Notes: generated by a model from the letters alone, not told the origin. DNA of 64,000 bases from Shewanella gelidimarina (GCF_023283945.1 NZ_JAKIKW010000003.1:124001-188000), one strand, 5' to 3'. Positions 1 through 8,569 are shown, counted from the stretch's first letter. Made by a program: numbers and translations.

Positions 1-161
1 ACTATATGGCGAATGCAATGGGTAGGCTTATCGGGACCATACTGTCTGGTTGGGTGTATCAAGTTGCAGGGCTTGGGGCTTGTTTGGCGGTTTCAACGAT
101 CTTTTTACTCCTTACTTATATCATCTCTTTTAAGCTACCCAGAACAGATCCTGCTTTGTGA
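1..161 (+). CDS. MFS transporter, C-terminal end (ArsJ-like)
   Basis: The window opens inside this gene; only the last 52 codons are present, ending in TGA. The readable tail has a small-residue stretch (YMANAMGRLIGTILSGWVYQ), then a hydrophobic helix and a short polar end, as expected for the last two membrane helices of a major facilitator protein. The MANAxGRLxGTxLSG wording resembles the end of ArsJ, the organoarsenical efflux permease, but assigning ArsJ from this fragment is inference. A glyceraldehyde-3-phosphate dehydrogenase gene just upstream of the window would support it. Confidence 0.6.
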   Translation, partial: YMANAMGRLIGTILSGWVYQVAGLGACLAVSTIFLLLTYIISFKLPRTDPAL

Positions 162-571
162 TAAATAATCGCAGTTTTGAAACAAGTCCGAAGCCACGCT
201 TGTTGGCTGTTGTTACTGCATTGCTGGCTAGTGTTGCTGCATTGTAGGCTGCTTGTGGAGAATGACTAAACTGCATAGCCTCCCCTTGGGTAAAAAAACC
301 AAGCGGCAGCATTATAAATATTCATGAAATTCAATGCCATATAGTTTCTTTGGGCGCTATTGTCATTTTCTTCAAGTGCCTTTCTCTCGTGTAGCCTTTT
401 CAAAGGTTAACATTTCGTTGTACTCTGTTTGACCCGATGCGTATTGTTTGAGCTAGCGCAATCGGTGAGGACCTTTTGACCTTGCTCTCATAGGGAAGAT
501 CAAAAAGCCCTAAACACTTAAAATAAAATTATAAAAAATAACTATAAATAATCTGTATCTACGAGGTCTGA
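162..571. other. 410-bp intergenic region upstream of the AGCS symporter
   Basis: No convincing gene. A 60-codon minus-strand ORF (130-312) lacks family resemblance and a ribosome site. A glycine riboswitch was sought because Vibrio Na+/alanine symporter genes can carry one, but its conserved motifs are not visible. The AT-rich stretch at about 520-555 probably holds the promoter of the downstream gene. Confidence 0.4.
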
Positions 572-1942
572 ATGGAAGCTATTACTGAATTTATTGGCAT
601 GATTAACGGTGTAGTGTGGGGGACTCCTATGCTGGTCTTGATCCTAGGGGTAGGGTTATTTCTCACTGTTGGTTTGCGTTTTATGCCGATTTTAAAGCTG
701 GGCACCGGCTTTAAATTGTTATGGTCAGGTCGTATTCCTGACAAAGATAAGAACATGAAAGGTGAGATTAGCCCGTTTAACGCGCTAATGACGTCGCTTT
801 CCGCAACTATCGGTACGGGTAATATTGCGGGTGTTGCTACCGCTATTTTTATTGGTGGCCCAGGTGCACTTTTTTGGATGTGGTGTACGGCATTAGTCGG
901 TATGGCAACCAAATTCGCAGAAGCGGTGTTAGCGGTAAAATACCGTGAAGTTGATGACAATGGTAACCACGTCGGTGGCCCAATGTATTACATCAAGAAT
1001 GGCCTTAGCTCTAAGTGGGCTTGGTTAGGCACTGCATTTGCGTTGTTTGGTGCACTGGCTGGGTTTGGTATTGGTAACACCGTACAGGCTAACTCAGTCG
1101 CTGATGCGTTAAGCAGTAACTTTGGCGTACCAAGCTGGGTTACCGGTGTGGTGCTGATGGTCTTGGTAGGTGCAGTATTGATGGGCGGTATTAAACGTAT
1201 CGCTGATGTTGCCGGTAAACTCGTACCGATTATGACGATATTCTATATAGGCGCTGGCATCGCAGTACTGGTCGTTTATGCTTCTGAAATCCCAGCAGCA
1301 TTCGAACTGATTATCCACAGTGCCTTTAACCCTGTCGCGGCTCAAGGCGGTTTTGCCGGTGCAGCAGTTTGGGCCGCTATTCGCTTTGGTGTGGCACGTG
1401 GTGTGTTTTCTAACGAAGCGGGTCTTGGTAGCGCGCCAATTGCTCACGCTGCAGCGCAAACAAATAACCCCGTAGCTCAAGGCTTAGTGGCGATGTTGGG
1501 GACGTTCATTGATACCTTAATCGTTTGTACTATTACTGGCTTAGCGATTATTGTGTCCGGTGCTTGGACTTCGGGTGAAAATGGGGCAGCATTGACCTCT
1601 TTTGCTTTCTCTCAAGCGTTTCCATTAGGCAATTATGTCGTGGCTATAGCCTTGAGTGTGTTTGCATTTACAACCATTTTAGGTTGGAGCTTTTACTGTG
1701 AGAAGTGTGTGCAGTTCTTGTTTGGTGTAAAGGCGATTAAGCCCTTTAGAATTCTTTGGACACTAGTAGTGCCATTAGGCGCTGTGAGTTCATTAGAGTT
1801 TATTTGGCTGTTAGCGGATACACTGAATGCGATGATGGCAATACCGAACTTAATCGCTTTGGCATTGCTGAGCCCGGTGGTATTTGCGTTGACGAAAGAA
1901 TACTTTCTCAAGAAGCGTGAAACAGAGGCTGCAGAGCAGTAA
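572..1942 (+). CDS. Alanine/glycine:cation symporter (AGCS family)
   Basis: Inner-membrane secondary transporter of 456 residues that imports alanine or glycine with Na+ or H+. The family signature GGPGALFWMWCTALVGMATK lies near residue 95, after the conserved ATIGTGNIAGVATAI segment, and about ten hydrophobic helices follow. Full length for the family. The start is well placed: GAGG at 563-566 sits five bases before ATG 572. It stands alone, with a strong terminator 30 bp downstream. Family assignment is firm; whether alanine, glycine or D-alanine is the main substrate cannot be read from sequence. Confidence 0.93.
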   Translation: MEAITEFIGMINGVVWGTPMLVLILGVGLFLTVGLRFMPILKLGTGFKLLWSGRIPDKDKNMKGEISPFNALMTSLSATIGTGNIAGVATAIFIGGPGALFWMWCTALVGMATKFAEAVLAVKYREVDDNGNHVGGPMYYIKNGLSSKWAWLGTAFALFGALAGFGIGNTVQANSVADALSSNFGVPSWVTGVVLMVLVGAVLMGGIKRIADVAGKLVPIMTIFYIGAGIAVLVVYASEIPAAFELIIHSAFNPVAAQGGFAGAAVWAAIRFGVARGVFSNEAGLGSAPIAHAAAQTNNPVAQGLVAMLGTFIDTLIVCTITGLAIIVSGAWTSGENGAALTSFAFSQAFPLGNYVVAIALSVFAFTTILGWSFYCEKCVQFLFGVKAIKPFRILWTLVVPLGAVSSLEFIWLLADTLNAMMAIPNLIALALLSPVVFALTKEYFLKKRETEAAEQ

Positions 1943-1971
1943 GCTTTTTAACTAGGTTTTTTGGTATTACT

Positions 1972-2004
1972 AAGCTCCTGGATTTGATTCAGGAGCTTTT
2001 TTTG
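1972..2004 (+). terminator. Intrinsic terminator of the AGCS gene
   Basis: Perfect 9-bp stem (AAGCTCCTG / CAGGAGCTT) with a 9-nt loop, followed by a run of T. Confidence 0.9.
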
Positions 2005-2021
2005 CGCTTATACCAATGAGA

Positions 2022-2201
2022 TTAAGCCCAAAATTCATCTTCGCCCATCGCTCGGTTGAGCTGGGTTTTTTCTAAATAAGCTTCTAAGCGTTTCTTTACA
2101 TCTTTCTTATGCGCTAAATCATCAGCAGCCTGTTTATTTTTTGGCGCTGTAAATGATTCCATCTCTGCATCGTTGGGCACAAAATCTAGTATCTGAGCCA
2201 T
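2022..2201 (-). CDS. Small charged protein, possibly PA3496-like
   Basis: A 59-residue polar protein with no signal peptide or membrane helix. Its C-terminal half (KKRLEAYLEKTQLNRAMGED) is predicted helical and resembles the short PA3496-type family of putative envelope-integrity proteins; that link is a weak inference. A GTG directly precedes the ATG; AGGA upstream is spaced about 9 nt from ATG 2201, which I take as the start. It converges on the symporter gene and lies alone. Confidence 0.6.
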   Translation of the reverse strand: MAQILDFVPNDAEMESFTAPKNKQAADDLAHKKDVKKRLEAYLEKTQLNRAMGEDEFWA

Positions 2202-2387
2202 CACGAATTCCTCTCAATTGAGTACCTATTTCCCTGATCCTTAATCGTTGTCGAATAAAGAAAATATTATTGATACATATAGGTTAATAACAGATTTTAT
2301 CGTGCTCATATTGACAGTGGTTACTGCCACATTAGTGAGCGCTTAAGAAAGAATTTAGCAGGCAATTAGCCAAAAATATGCGATCTA

Positions 2388-2402
2388 TGTAACAAAATTA
2401 CA
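2388..2402. promoter_or_regulatory. HexR-like palindrome (tentative)
   Basis: The 15-mer TGTAACAAAATTACA matches the HexR consensus TGTAATTAAATTACA at all but two central positions. It sits about 187 bp upstream of the small 2022-2201 gene. The gene context is not obviously central carbon metabolism, so this may be chance. Confidence 0.25.
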
Positions 2403-2494
2403 GTTTCACGAAATTAACGGCATAAAACACTATTTATCGAGGCGTTGACTGAAATTTAATAACAATGAGAAAAGCTGTTGAGCGTAGATAAACA

Positions 2495-2557
2495 TTTCAT
2501 TAAGGGCCACTGTTGTTGCTAGAAGCTACGCTAGAAATAACAAAGCCCTTAATGAAA
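2495..2557 (-). terminator. Long-stem hairpin downstream of the TorF-type porin
   Basis: Perfect 13-bp arms (TTTCATTAAGGGC / GCCCTTAATGAAA) separated by a 37-nt loop that itself has a partial stem. It lies just past the porin stop codon; the T-run is poor, so termination may be weak. Confidence 0.55.
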
Positions 2558-2571
2558 AACGTATTTAAAGA

Positions 2572-3267
2572 CTACAAGTCGAAACTGTAGCTATAACCGA
2601 CAAGAACTTTAGCATCATCATCTGTTAAGTCTGTATCACTGACCATAAAAGAGACAGTACCAAAATCGGTGTCTTTACTGAGAGCAATCGAATAGTCAGC
2701 GTAGTTGTCTGTACTGTACCAAGCCGTCACAACGTCGCCCATTGAGTAACCGTAGTGCGCTGCAATAGAGAGAGTGTCTGAGATGGGGTAGGTCAATGTT
2801 GTTTGCACATAGCCCATGTCTTTCTCATCTAGTGTGGGGTCGCCTATGACATCACCTCCGGCGTTGACCACGTGTGCGTAGCTTACTTCAATCCATTTCC
2901 AGCTTACCGCAACTGTAGCTTCGCCAAAATCGATGCTGTCGTCAGCATCTGGGTAAGCATAATAAAGATAGCTAATATCATAGCCAAACTCATCGGCTAT
3001 GCTGCCAGCAAAGCCTGCATAGAAATCAACCTCATAACTGGTCTCATTACCAAAATCGACATTTGATGCCCATGTTCCAGCGTAAAAGCCGACGTCGTGG
3101 CTGTAATCAATGCCACCTTGAACAGCTACAGCATCATTGGTTTGGGTAATACCGCGCCATAAGTAGTTAGAAGTGGCGCCAATATTGGCTTCTACTGCGG
3201 CATTTGCCGATAAGCTTATTAGCGCAGTTGCAGTCACGGCTGCGGTATTGGTAAGTAGCTTGTTCAT
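2572..3267 (-). CDS. TorF-family putative porin (Gcw_chp)
   Basis: A 231-residue exported beta-barrel protein. A signal peptide of about 23 residues ends in SANA. The mature start (EANIGATSNYLWRGITQT) is the hallmark of the Gcw_chp/TorF family, followed by alternating hydrophobic-aromatic strands and a C-terminal VGYSYSFDL ending in a terminal-strand pattern. The start is supported by GGGGAAGAG just upstream. The family is common in aquatic gammaproteobacteria; its cargo is unknown. It is monocistronic. Confidence 0.88.
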   Translation of the reverse strand: MNKLLTNTAAVTATALISLSANAAVEANIGATSNYLWRGITQTNDAVAVQGGIDYSHDVGFYAGTWASNVDFGNETSYEVDFYAGFAGSIADEFGYDISYLYYAYPDADDSIDFGEATVAVSWKWIEVSYAHVVNAGGDVIGDPTLDEKDMGYVQTTLTYPISDTLSIAAHYGYSMGDVVTAWYSTDNYADYSIALSKDTDFGTVSFMVSDTDLTDDDAKVLVGYSYSFDL

Positions 3268-3479
3268 TCTCTTCCCCTATAAATATTATTTTTGTCATCG
3301 TCAAAGAGGATGTAGCAAAGACCAAGCCAGAAATTTTAATGTTATAAAACAGATGGTTATTTGTACTGTTGCTAATTTGCTAATTGGAATTGATTCAATC
3401 TAGGGCAGGTGGCACTGGATGAGTGCAAAGTTGAAGTGAAAAAGGGTTGAACTTGCAGTGGTAGCCGATTAGCAGGCAT

Positions 3480-3506
3480 AAAAAAACCTCCTAATTAGGA
3501 GGTTTT
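3480..3506 (-). terminator. Terminator of the HU gene
   Basis: Stem AAACCTCCTAA / TTAGGAGGTTT with A-runs and T-runs on the two sides. It lies 23 bp past the HU stop codon and could act in both directions. Confidence 0.9.
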
Positions 3507-3528
3507 ATATAAATCACAAGAGTTGTGA

Positions 3529-3801
3529 TTAGTTAACGCTATCTTTAAGCGTTTTACCCGCTTTAAACTTAGGTACGGTAGCCGCAGGGATCTGGATTTC
3601 TTTGCCAGTCTGTGGGTTACGACCTGTGCGAGCAGCACGCTCTGATGTTTCAAAAGAGCCAAAACCAACAATAGAGATTTTCTCTCCATTCTTCATCGCT
3701 TCTGCAACAGTTTCTTCAAAAGATTTTAACGCACGTGCGGCTTCAGCTTTAGTGAGTTCCGCAGATTCAGCCATTTTTGCAACAAGTTCAGTCTTATTCA
3801 T
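3529..3801 (-). CDS. hup: HU-family nucleoid DNA-binding protein
   Basis: A 90-residue HU subunit that binds and bends DNA non-specifically as a dimer. The N-terminal MNKTELVAKMAE helix, the GFGSF turn and the DNA-embracing arm RTGRNPQTGKEIQIPAA are all intact, and the C-terminus GKTLKDSVN is typical. Length is exactly that of the family. Shewanella genomes carry more than one HU gene, and I cannot tell from sequence alone whether this is the alpha, beta or an additional copy. It is a single-gene unit with its own terminator. Confidence 0.96.
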   Translation of the reverse strand: MNKTELVAKMAESAELTKAEAARALKSFEETVAEAMKNGEKISIVGFGSFETSERAARTGRNPQTGKEIQIPAATVPKFKAGKTLKDSVN

Positions 3802-3938
3802 TTGAATCGTCTCTTCTTTCCGTAGATTTATTTATTAGTAGCGTTATGTAACATGCCACAAGCTTTTGCATTTGAAAAGAGCTTTAAGTGGATGAAATGA
3901 CCTTTAAAGTCAAAAACAGGAAGGATTTCTCAATTTTT

Positions 3939-4736
3939 CTACTCTTCAAGCAGTTGATAGAGGATTTGTTTGACAACTTGAGGTTCAAAAGGCTTATCAC
4001 AAAGTGCATTCACACCCGCTTGTGAAACGTTACTCAGGTGAGTTTCGTTAGCTTCAGATGACACCATTAGAATAGGAACATGAGATTGCTCGCTATCATT
4101 ACGAATAAATTGGGTTAATGCTAAACCATCAACGCTGGGCATATTGTAATCAGTGATGACCAGATCAAACATCTGCTGCTGCAGTATTTCAATGGCTTCT
4201 TGGCCATCTTGAGCCTCGGTTATCATTCGTAAGCCCAAATTGGTAATCGTACGCTTAATGACATTTCTTGCCATCTTGCTGTCATCGACGACGAGCACTC
4301 GCAGATCTTGTACATCGAAGTGGGTGAGGTCTAATTCGTCGTGGCTTAGTAGATCAATCGTGGCGTTGAGTGCTTTTCCGAGGTGGATTGAAGTAAAGGG
4401 CTTAGGGAGAATAGCGACAACGCCTGACTGACGATAGCTTTCTAACTGCTCGCGGCGACACTCGCTAGAAACCAGCATAAACTGGATGTCACTAAACTGC
4501 TCTGATGATTTGAGTTGTTTTAGCAACTCTAATGCGGTGCCATCTTCAAAGTGCATTGCACTGGCAACCAGATCTGGCTGGTGGCGCTTAATAATACTGA
4601 GTGCCTGCTCAAGGTTGGTGGCTGTTTGGATCTGTTTCACGCCCTCTTGTTCTAATCGGTTAACGATAATTTTACGTTGAGTATCTGAAGGCTCAACGAG
4701 CAATATGGAGAGTTCGCTAGGTTGTAAATTGCTCAT
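3939..4736 (-). CDS. Two-receiver response regulator with degenerate first domain
   Basis: A 265-residue protein with two CheY-like domains and no output domain. The first domain (about residues 8-125) begins with SILLVEPSDTQRK, but the expected phospho-acceptor strand reads LVASAMHFEDG, with alanine where Asp should be. The second (about 140-262) has the full set: LVVDDSK, acceptor strand FDLVITDYNMPSVDG, MVSSE and CDKPF. So the first domain is probably a pseudo-receiver and the second phosphorylatable. An in-frame GTG at 4751 exists, but ATG 4736 has the better upstream site. A chemotaxis-type adaptor role is likely; its partner kinase is not adjacent. Confidence 0.88.
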   Translation of the reverse strand: MSNLQPSELSILLVEPSDTQRKIIVNRLEQEGVKQIQTATNLEQALSIIKRHQPDLVASAMHFEDGTALELLKQLKSSEQFSDIQFMLVSSECRREQLESYRQSGVVAILPKPFTSIHLGKALNATIDLLSHDELDLTHFDVQDLRVLVVDDSKMARNVIKRTITNLGLRMITEAQDGQEAIEILQQQMFDLVITDYNMPSVDGLALTQFIRNDSEQSHVPILMVSSEANETHLSNVSQAGVNALCDKPFEPQVVKQILYQLLEE

Positions 4737-4820
4737 AAATAGCTTTACCACTTGTTATTATTATTTATTATATGGTTGATTTTAAACATTATAAATCGAT
4801 GTCGTTTATCAGTTTTGAAA

Positions 4821-5207
4821 CTATTCTTCTTGTTTAAAGTAACGCTTTGTTTTTTGACTAAAGGCGACCCAGTACTGGAAGCTCATGGCGATTAATGCAG
4901 AGATAACAATGGTACTAATAGGAATGTTTCGTCCTTGGAAAACCACTTTCACATCTTCAGGCGTAATTTGATAAGCAATGATTGCGGCTGTAGCCAGTGC
5001 GAGCAGTGCCACTGTTTGAATCGCTAGGTATATTTTTAATAACACAACAGCCCAAAATTGACGTAGTACCAGCCCGTACAACACTGGAAACACACCAAGG
5101 GTGAACAAGTCGTATGTTTGTGTTGTCGCGGTGCGCCATAACGCTACAAAGGCAACCAAGACATATATAGCCATTAAAATTGCCAGCATTGGGTGAGGTT
5201 TCTTCAT
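4821..5207 (-). CDS. Four-helix membrane protein of unknown function
   Basis: A 128-residue hydrophobic protein with about four predicted membrane helices and a basic C-terminal tail (SQKTKRYFKQEE). I do not recognise a family. The frame is open further upstream (to 5297), but ATG 5207 follows an AGG-containing site and begins with a normal membrane-protein N-terminus (MKKPHPMLAILMAIY). It lies upstream of the two-receiver regulator on the same strand with an 84-bp gap, so co-transcription is possible but unproven. Confidence 0.7.
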   Translation of the reverse strand: MKKPHPMLAILMAIYVLVAFVALWRTATTQTYDLFTLGVFPVLYGLVLRQFWAVVLLKIYLAIQTVALLALATAAIIAYQITPEDVKVVFQGRNIPISTIVISALIAMSFQYWVAFSQKTKRYFKQEE

Positions 5208-5387
5208 TGGATACCTAATTATTGACGCATTAAGCGTCGTCGTGCTTGAGGGAGATAACGGTGAGTGTAAAAAAATCAGTGCGGCGAGTCCATACAATCG
5301 CTCATTTAGTTTTAATTGCCAAGCTTGGCTATTTTATCGGGTATTACGCTAGAATAGCGTTATACCACCGTATTTTTAGAGAGCACA

Positions 5388-5897
5388 ATGACAGAGTCAC
5401 AGTTTTGGGAACTGGTTACCCGTACATCTCCTCAGCAAAATCAAACAGATTTAGCTGAGTCATTAAAGCAAAACCTGAGCCCGCTGAATAATGATGAGCT
5501 TCGTGATTTTGACAAGATCTTTGGCCAGCAAATGCGTCGTTCGTATTCGTGGTCAGTGTGGGGGGCTGCCTATATCATCACTGGATGTGATTCTGAGTAT
5601 GCTTTTGCTGAGTTTCGCTGTTTTTTGATCTCACTGGGAAAACAGTGGTACGACACTGTTGTCGAGTCGCCAGATGAGCTTGGTAAGTTACTTGAATGGC
5701 CTGAAAAAGATGGTTCAGCTTATCCTTTTCTCGATGAGTATGACTTGATAGCGGGTCAGCTCTATGAAGAGCGTGCGGATGATGAGCTTCCTTATGTGCC
5801 ATCAGGACAAGCTTCCCCTGTAGGGAAGAAATTTTCACATAAGAAAAAACAACTAAAAGCGACCTATCCAATCCTAAGTGCAGCTTTTCCGTTTTAG
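5388..5897 (+). CDS. DUF4240 domain protein
   Basis: A cytosolic protein of 169 residues. It starts MTESQFWELV and has the family's W..A..I..GC....F..FR..LI..G pattern (residues about 58-86), as in DUF4240 proteins, whose function is unknown. GAGAG just ahead of ATG 5388 supports the start. The last 50 or so codons are duplicated 830 bp downstream as part of a tandem duplication, so this is the intact parent copy. Confidence 0.8.
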   Translation: MTESQFWELVTRTSPQQNQTDLAESLKQNLSPLNNDELRDFDKIFGQQMRRSYSWSVWGAAYIITGCDSEYAFAEFRCFLISLGKQWYDTVVESPDELGKLLEWPEKDGSAYPFLDEYDLIAGQLYEERADDELPYVPSGQASPVGKKFSHKKKQLKATYPILSAAFPF

Positions 5898-5982
5898 TTT
5901 ATCCTCGAAAGGCAGGATTCAGCTTATCGATAAGTGACAGAGTTCTATGTATGAAGTCGCTTGGGTGTATGGGGAGTTAGAA

Positions 5983-6007
5983 ACCAAAAAACGAGGCTAT
6001 GCCTCGT
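5983..6007 (-). terminator. Terminator of small secreted protein gene, copy A
   Basis: Stem CGAGGC / GCCTCG with a TAT loop; on the minus strand it is followed by TTTTTTGG. Confidence 0.8.
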
Positions 6008-6027
6008 GTTTGTGATATTAAGTTCGC

Positions 6028-6336
6028 TTAGTCGACGCAGGCGCTTACTTCACTGTCGAAATCAAAACCGTGAGCCTCACAAGTCAGCTCCATAAACTCT
6101 TCTTCTGAGTCGCTGACTTGGTCATCAAATTCAGCCTGAATTTTGTTCTCTAACGCAATATCTGATTGAGCCTGCTGCTCTGCTAGGATCTCAAAGTGGC
6201 CGTCCACTGCTGCTTGCTCTGCAGGGGTAAAGTCATTGGCATTTGCTTGGCCGATGAAGCTCAATGAGAAAAGTATTGCTGCAAAAAATGCCATACGGCC
6301 AGAAAATGGCAGTGTTGTAATGTTTGAGTAGTTCAT
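6028..6336 (-). CDS. Small secreted acidic protein, copy A
   Basis: A 102-residue exported protein. A signal peptide of about 30 residues ends in QANA. The mature part is about 70 residues, strongly acidic and helical, with two cysteines in the last 15 residues (LTCEAHGFDFDSEVSACVD) that could form a disulphide in the periplasm. GGAG six bases ahead of ATG 6336 fixes the start; an in-frame TTG twelve bases earlier is unlikely. A near-identical copy lies 840 bp away. No family is recognised. Confidence 0.75.
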   Translation of the reverse strand: MNYSNITTLPFSGRMAFFAAILFSLSFIGQANANDFTPAEQAAVDGHFEILAEQQAQSDIALENKIQAEFDDQVSDSEEEFMELTCEAHGFDFDSEVSACVD

Positions 6337-6565
6337 ATTGGACTCCAAATATTAATCAGTAACCAGTTTAGGAACCGTTGACTCTTAACGACGATTTATA
6401 GCTCGTCAGCTAAGAGGTTTTCCTCTGGGGATGTGTTTGCTTGATACGTATGTTAACGAATACTTCATGTACCAGAGCTGAACAAAAAGTGAGCTGTTAA
6501 TTGATTGCGTTGAACTTCAGGTTTTTATCATATTAAAACAGCTGGTTATGTATTTTCTTTACGGG

Positions 6566-6727
6566 GAATATGACTTGATAGCGGGTCAGAACTATGAAAA
6601 TAGTGCTGATGATGAGCTTGCTTATGTGCCTACAGGGCAAGCTTCACCTGCGGGGGAAGAAGTTTCACATAAGAAAAAACAACTAAAAGCGACCTATCCA
6701 ATCCTTAGTGCAGCTTTGCCAATTTAG
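6566..6727 (+). pseudogene. 3' fragment of the DUF4240 gene (duplication remnant)
   Basis: An open frame without a start that repeats the last 53 codons of the DUF4240 gene at 5388-5897 and ends in TAG. The fragment kept its frame but has substitutions (for example PAGEEVSHKKK versus PVGKKFSHKKK). It arose because the duplication breakpoint fell inside the gene. No promoter or start is apparent. Confidence 0.85.
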
Positions 6728-6822
6728 TTTATCCTCAAATATCTTCGAAAGGCAGGATTCAGCTTATCGATAAGTGACAAAGTTCTATGTATTAAGTCGC
6801 TTGGGTGTATGGGGAGTTAGAA

Positions 6823-6850
6823 ACCAAAAAACGAGGCTATGCCTCGTTTT
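6823..6850 (-). terminator. Terminator of small secreted protein gene, copy B
   Basis: Same CGAGGC / GCCTCG stem as copy A with T-runs on both sides here, so it may act in both directions. Confidence 0.8.
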
Positions 6851-6867
6851 TGTTATATTAAGCTCGC

Positions 6868-7176
6868 TTAATCGACGCAAGCGCTTACTTCACTGTCGAA
6901 ATCAAAACTGTGAGCCTCACAGGTCAGCTCCATAAACTCTTCTTCTGAGTCGCTGACTTGGTCATCAAATTCAGTCTGAATCTTGTTCTCTAACGCAGTA
7001 TCCGATTGAGCTTGCTGCTCTGCTAGGATCTCAAAGTGGCCGTCCACTGCTGCTTGCTCTGCAGGGGTAAAGTCATTGGCATTTGCTTGGCCGATGAAGC
7101 TGAATGAGAAAAGTATTGCTGCAAAAAATGCCATACGGCCAGAAAATGGCAGTGTTGTAATGTTTGAGTAGTTCAT
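6868..7176 (-). CDS. Small secreted acidic protein, copy B
   Basis: A 102-residue paralogue of the 6028-6336 product, differing at only a handful of residues (for example S/F in the signal peptide, I/T, A/T and G/S in the mature part). Signal peptide, acidic mature part and the two C-terminal cysteines are conserved, as are the GGAG ribosome site and the 5' flank. Retention of frame with mostly conservative change suggests both copies are functional. Function unknown. Confidence 0.75.
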   Translation of the reverse strand: MNYSNITTLPFSGRMAFFAAILFSFSFIGQANANDFTPAEQAAVDGHFEILAEQQAQSDTALENKIQTEFDDQVSDSEEEFMELTCEAHSFDFDSEVSACVD

Positions 7177-7464
7177 ATTGGACTCCAAATATTAATCAGT
7201 AACCAGTTTAGTAACCGTTGACTCTTAACGACGATTTATGGCCCGTTAGCTAAGAGGTTTTCCTCTGGGAATGCGTTTGCTTGCTACGTATGTTATCGAA
7301 TACTTAATGTACCAAGGCTGAACGAAAAGTGAGCTGTCGATTGATCGTGCTGGACTGTCGGTTTTTATGAAATAAAAACAGCTGGTTACCGATGGAGTTT
7401 TTCTTTGTGATTGATATTTTAAAATTGCAGTTAAAGGAATTCAGTTTAAGTCGCTTAACAACAC

Positions 7465-7770
7465 TTACTCATTAGTCATTGTTTCACAATGAAATCCTTG
7501 TCGCATAGAGTCGAAGCTACAGTTAAGGCCACATTCCCAAACAACATTATTGAGTTGCTCTGACTGTTGTTCTGAAAATGCCTTGCAGCTTGGGTAATCG
7601 TCGAAATCATCGGTTTTTTCATATTTACTTGAGTTATAGCCATTCTTATAAATGAAAGCGGACCAAGTTTCATAAGATGAGGTCTGTTCTGTTTGATTGA
7701 TGCTAATAATTGTCCACACTAAACCTGTAAACAACAGAATGACAAAAATGACAGGTGCAAGTTTCTGCAT
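7465..7770 (-). CDS. Membrane-anchored small protein with four cysteines
   Basis: A 101-residue protein with one N-terminal helix (about residues 5-25) and a soluble domain rich in aromatic and acidic residues. Four cysteines (YPSCKAF, VWECGLNCSF, FHCET) suggest disulphides in an extracytoplasmic domain. GGAAA lies upstream of ATG 7770. Not recognised; it follows the duplicated secreted-protein genes on the same strand but is separated from them by 275 bp. Confidence 0.6.
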   Translation of the reverse strand: MQKLAPVIFVILLFTGLVWTIISINQTEQTSSYETWSAFIYKNGYNSSKYEKTDDFDDYPSCKAFSEQQSEQLNNVVWECGLNCSFDSMRQGFHCETMTNE

Positions 7771-8027
7771 ATTACTATTTCCAATTTATTAGATAGCGAT
7801 TTATTTTAGACAGCATAATATTAAGTACTAATAATGCAAACTAAGCATTGATTTTGGTTAGCTAAAGCCAGTTTTGATGCAATTTGATGCAACAAAGCAC
7901 CATATAGTGTGGTTAACTAATATAATACTGCGGTATGTTGGCATTTTACATTAAGCACTGATTCAGCTTCGGTCGTTTATCATTGGTAAAGTAAAACGTA
8001 CCCCTTTGTTCAATCGTGGAGGCAAAT

Positions 8028-8567
8028 ATGAATTTTAAACACATACTGGTTGCAGGACTATTGCTATCTGGGTCAATGTTATCAGGTTCAACATGGGCTG
8101 CTGATGAAGTCGTTGAAAATCCAGTGACTGAAGAAGGCATCGTTAAAGTCGAGTGGCAAGATCCAAAGAGCTTTCGTGATGTTAAGGCTAGCAGTGATAT
8201 CCAATCCCGTTTTGAGAATCGTACGTTTAAAGAGTTAACTAAAAATTTAAATAAAGAAGCCGCTAAGATTTTAAAGCCTAATCAAAAGCTTGAAATGGTT
8301 GTTACAGACTTAGATTTAGCGGGTGATGTTAGACCTACGTTTGGTGCGACAATGAATGATTTACGGGTGATTAAAGATGTTTATCCACCCCGTATCACCT
8401 TTAGTTATAAAGTGACTGAAGGCGAACATGTCATCATAGTTGGCGATGAAAAATTAACCGACCTTGGCTTTATGCACTCTATTCATAAGGCTAATAATAA
8501 AACTAATCGGTATGAAAATGCGTTACTCACATCGTGGCTAAAAGAGACTATTAAGCCAAAAATTTAA
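8028..8567 (+). CDS. DUF3016 domain exported protein
   Basis: A 179-residue protein. A signal peptide ends near STWAAD. The body has the DUF3016 pattern: VEWQDPKSFRDVK, then FxELTKNLNKEAAKIL, then VVTDLDLAGDVRP and a C-terminal tryptophan (TSWLKETIKPK). This family is periplasmic and uncharacterised. GGAGG at 8018-8022 places the start at ATG 8028, not the in-frame GTG at 8016. It converges with the EAL-CBS-GGDEF gene with a 2-bp gap. Confidence 0.85.
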   Translation: MNFKHILVAGLLLSGSMLSGSTWAADEVVENPVTEEGIVKVEWQDPKSFRDVKASSDIQSRFENRTFKELTKNLNKEAAKILKPNQKLEMVVTDLDLAGDVRPTFGATMNDLRVIKDVYPPRITFSYKVTEGEHVIIVGDEKLTDLGFMHSIHKANNKTNRYENALLTSWLKETIKPKI

Positions 8568-8569
8568 AC

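Larger units (their letters stand above)
5739..6548. repeat. Tandem duplication, unit 1
   Basis: About 810 bp, from within the DUF4240 gene (TATGACTTGATAGCGGGTCA) to CAGCTGGTTA. It holds the 3' end of that gene, a terminator, a small secreted-protein gene and its promoter region. Unit 2 follows after 20 bp. Both units share sequence throughout but carry many substitutions and a 10-bp insertion in unit 2, so the event is not recent. Confidence 0.9.
6569..7388. repeat. Tandem duplication, unit 2
   Basis: About 820 bp matching 5739-6548 end to end. The offset is 830 bp at the left end and 840 bp at the right, owing to an extra 10 bp near 6735. It carries the DUF4240 fragment and copy B of the secreted-protein gene. 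Confidence 0.9.

Noticed and set aside
130..312. 60-codon minus ORF upstream of the symporter
   Set aside because: No ribosome site, overlaps the end of the MFS gene and its sequence resembles no protein.
313..571. Possible glycine riboswitch before the AGCS gene
   Set aside because: Such riboswitches precede similar genes in Vibrio, but the conserved aptamer motifs are not visible here.
7870..7891. Direct repeat TTTGATGCAA x2 before the DUF3016 gene
   Set aside because: Only two short copies; no regulator motif recognised.
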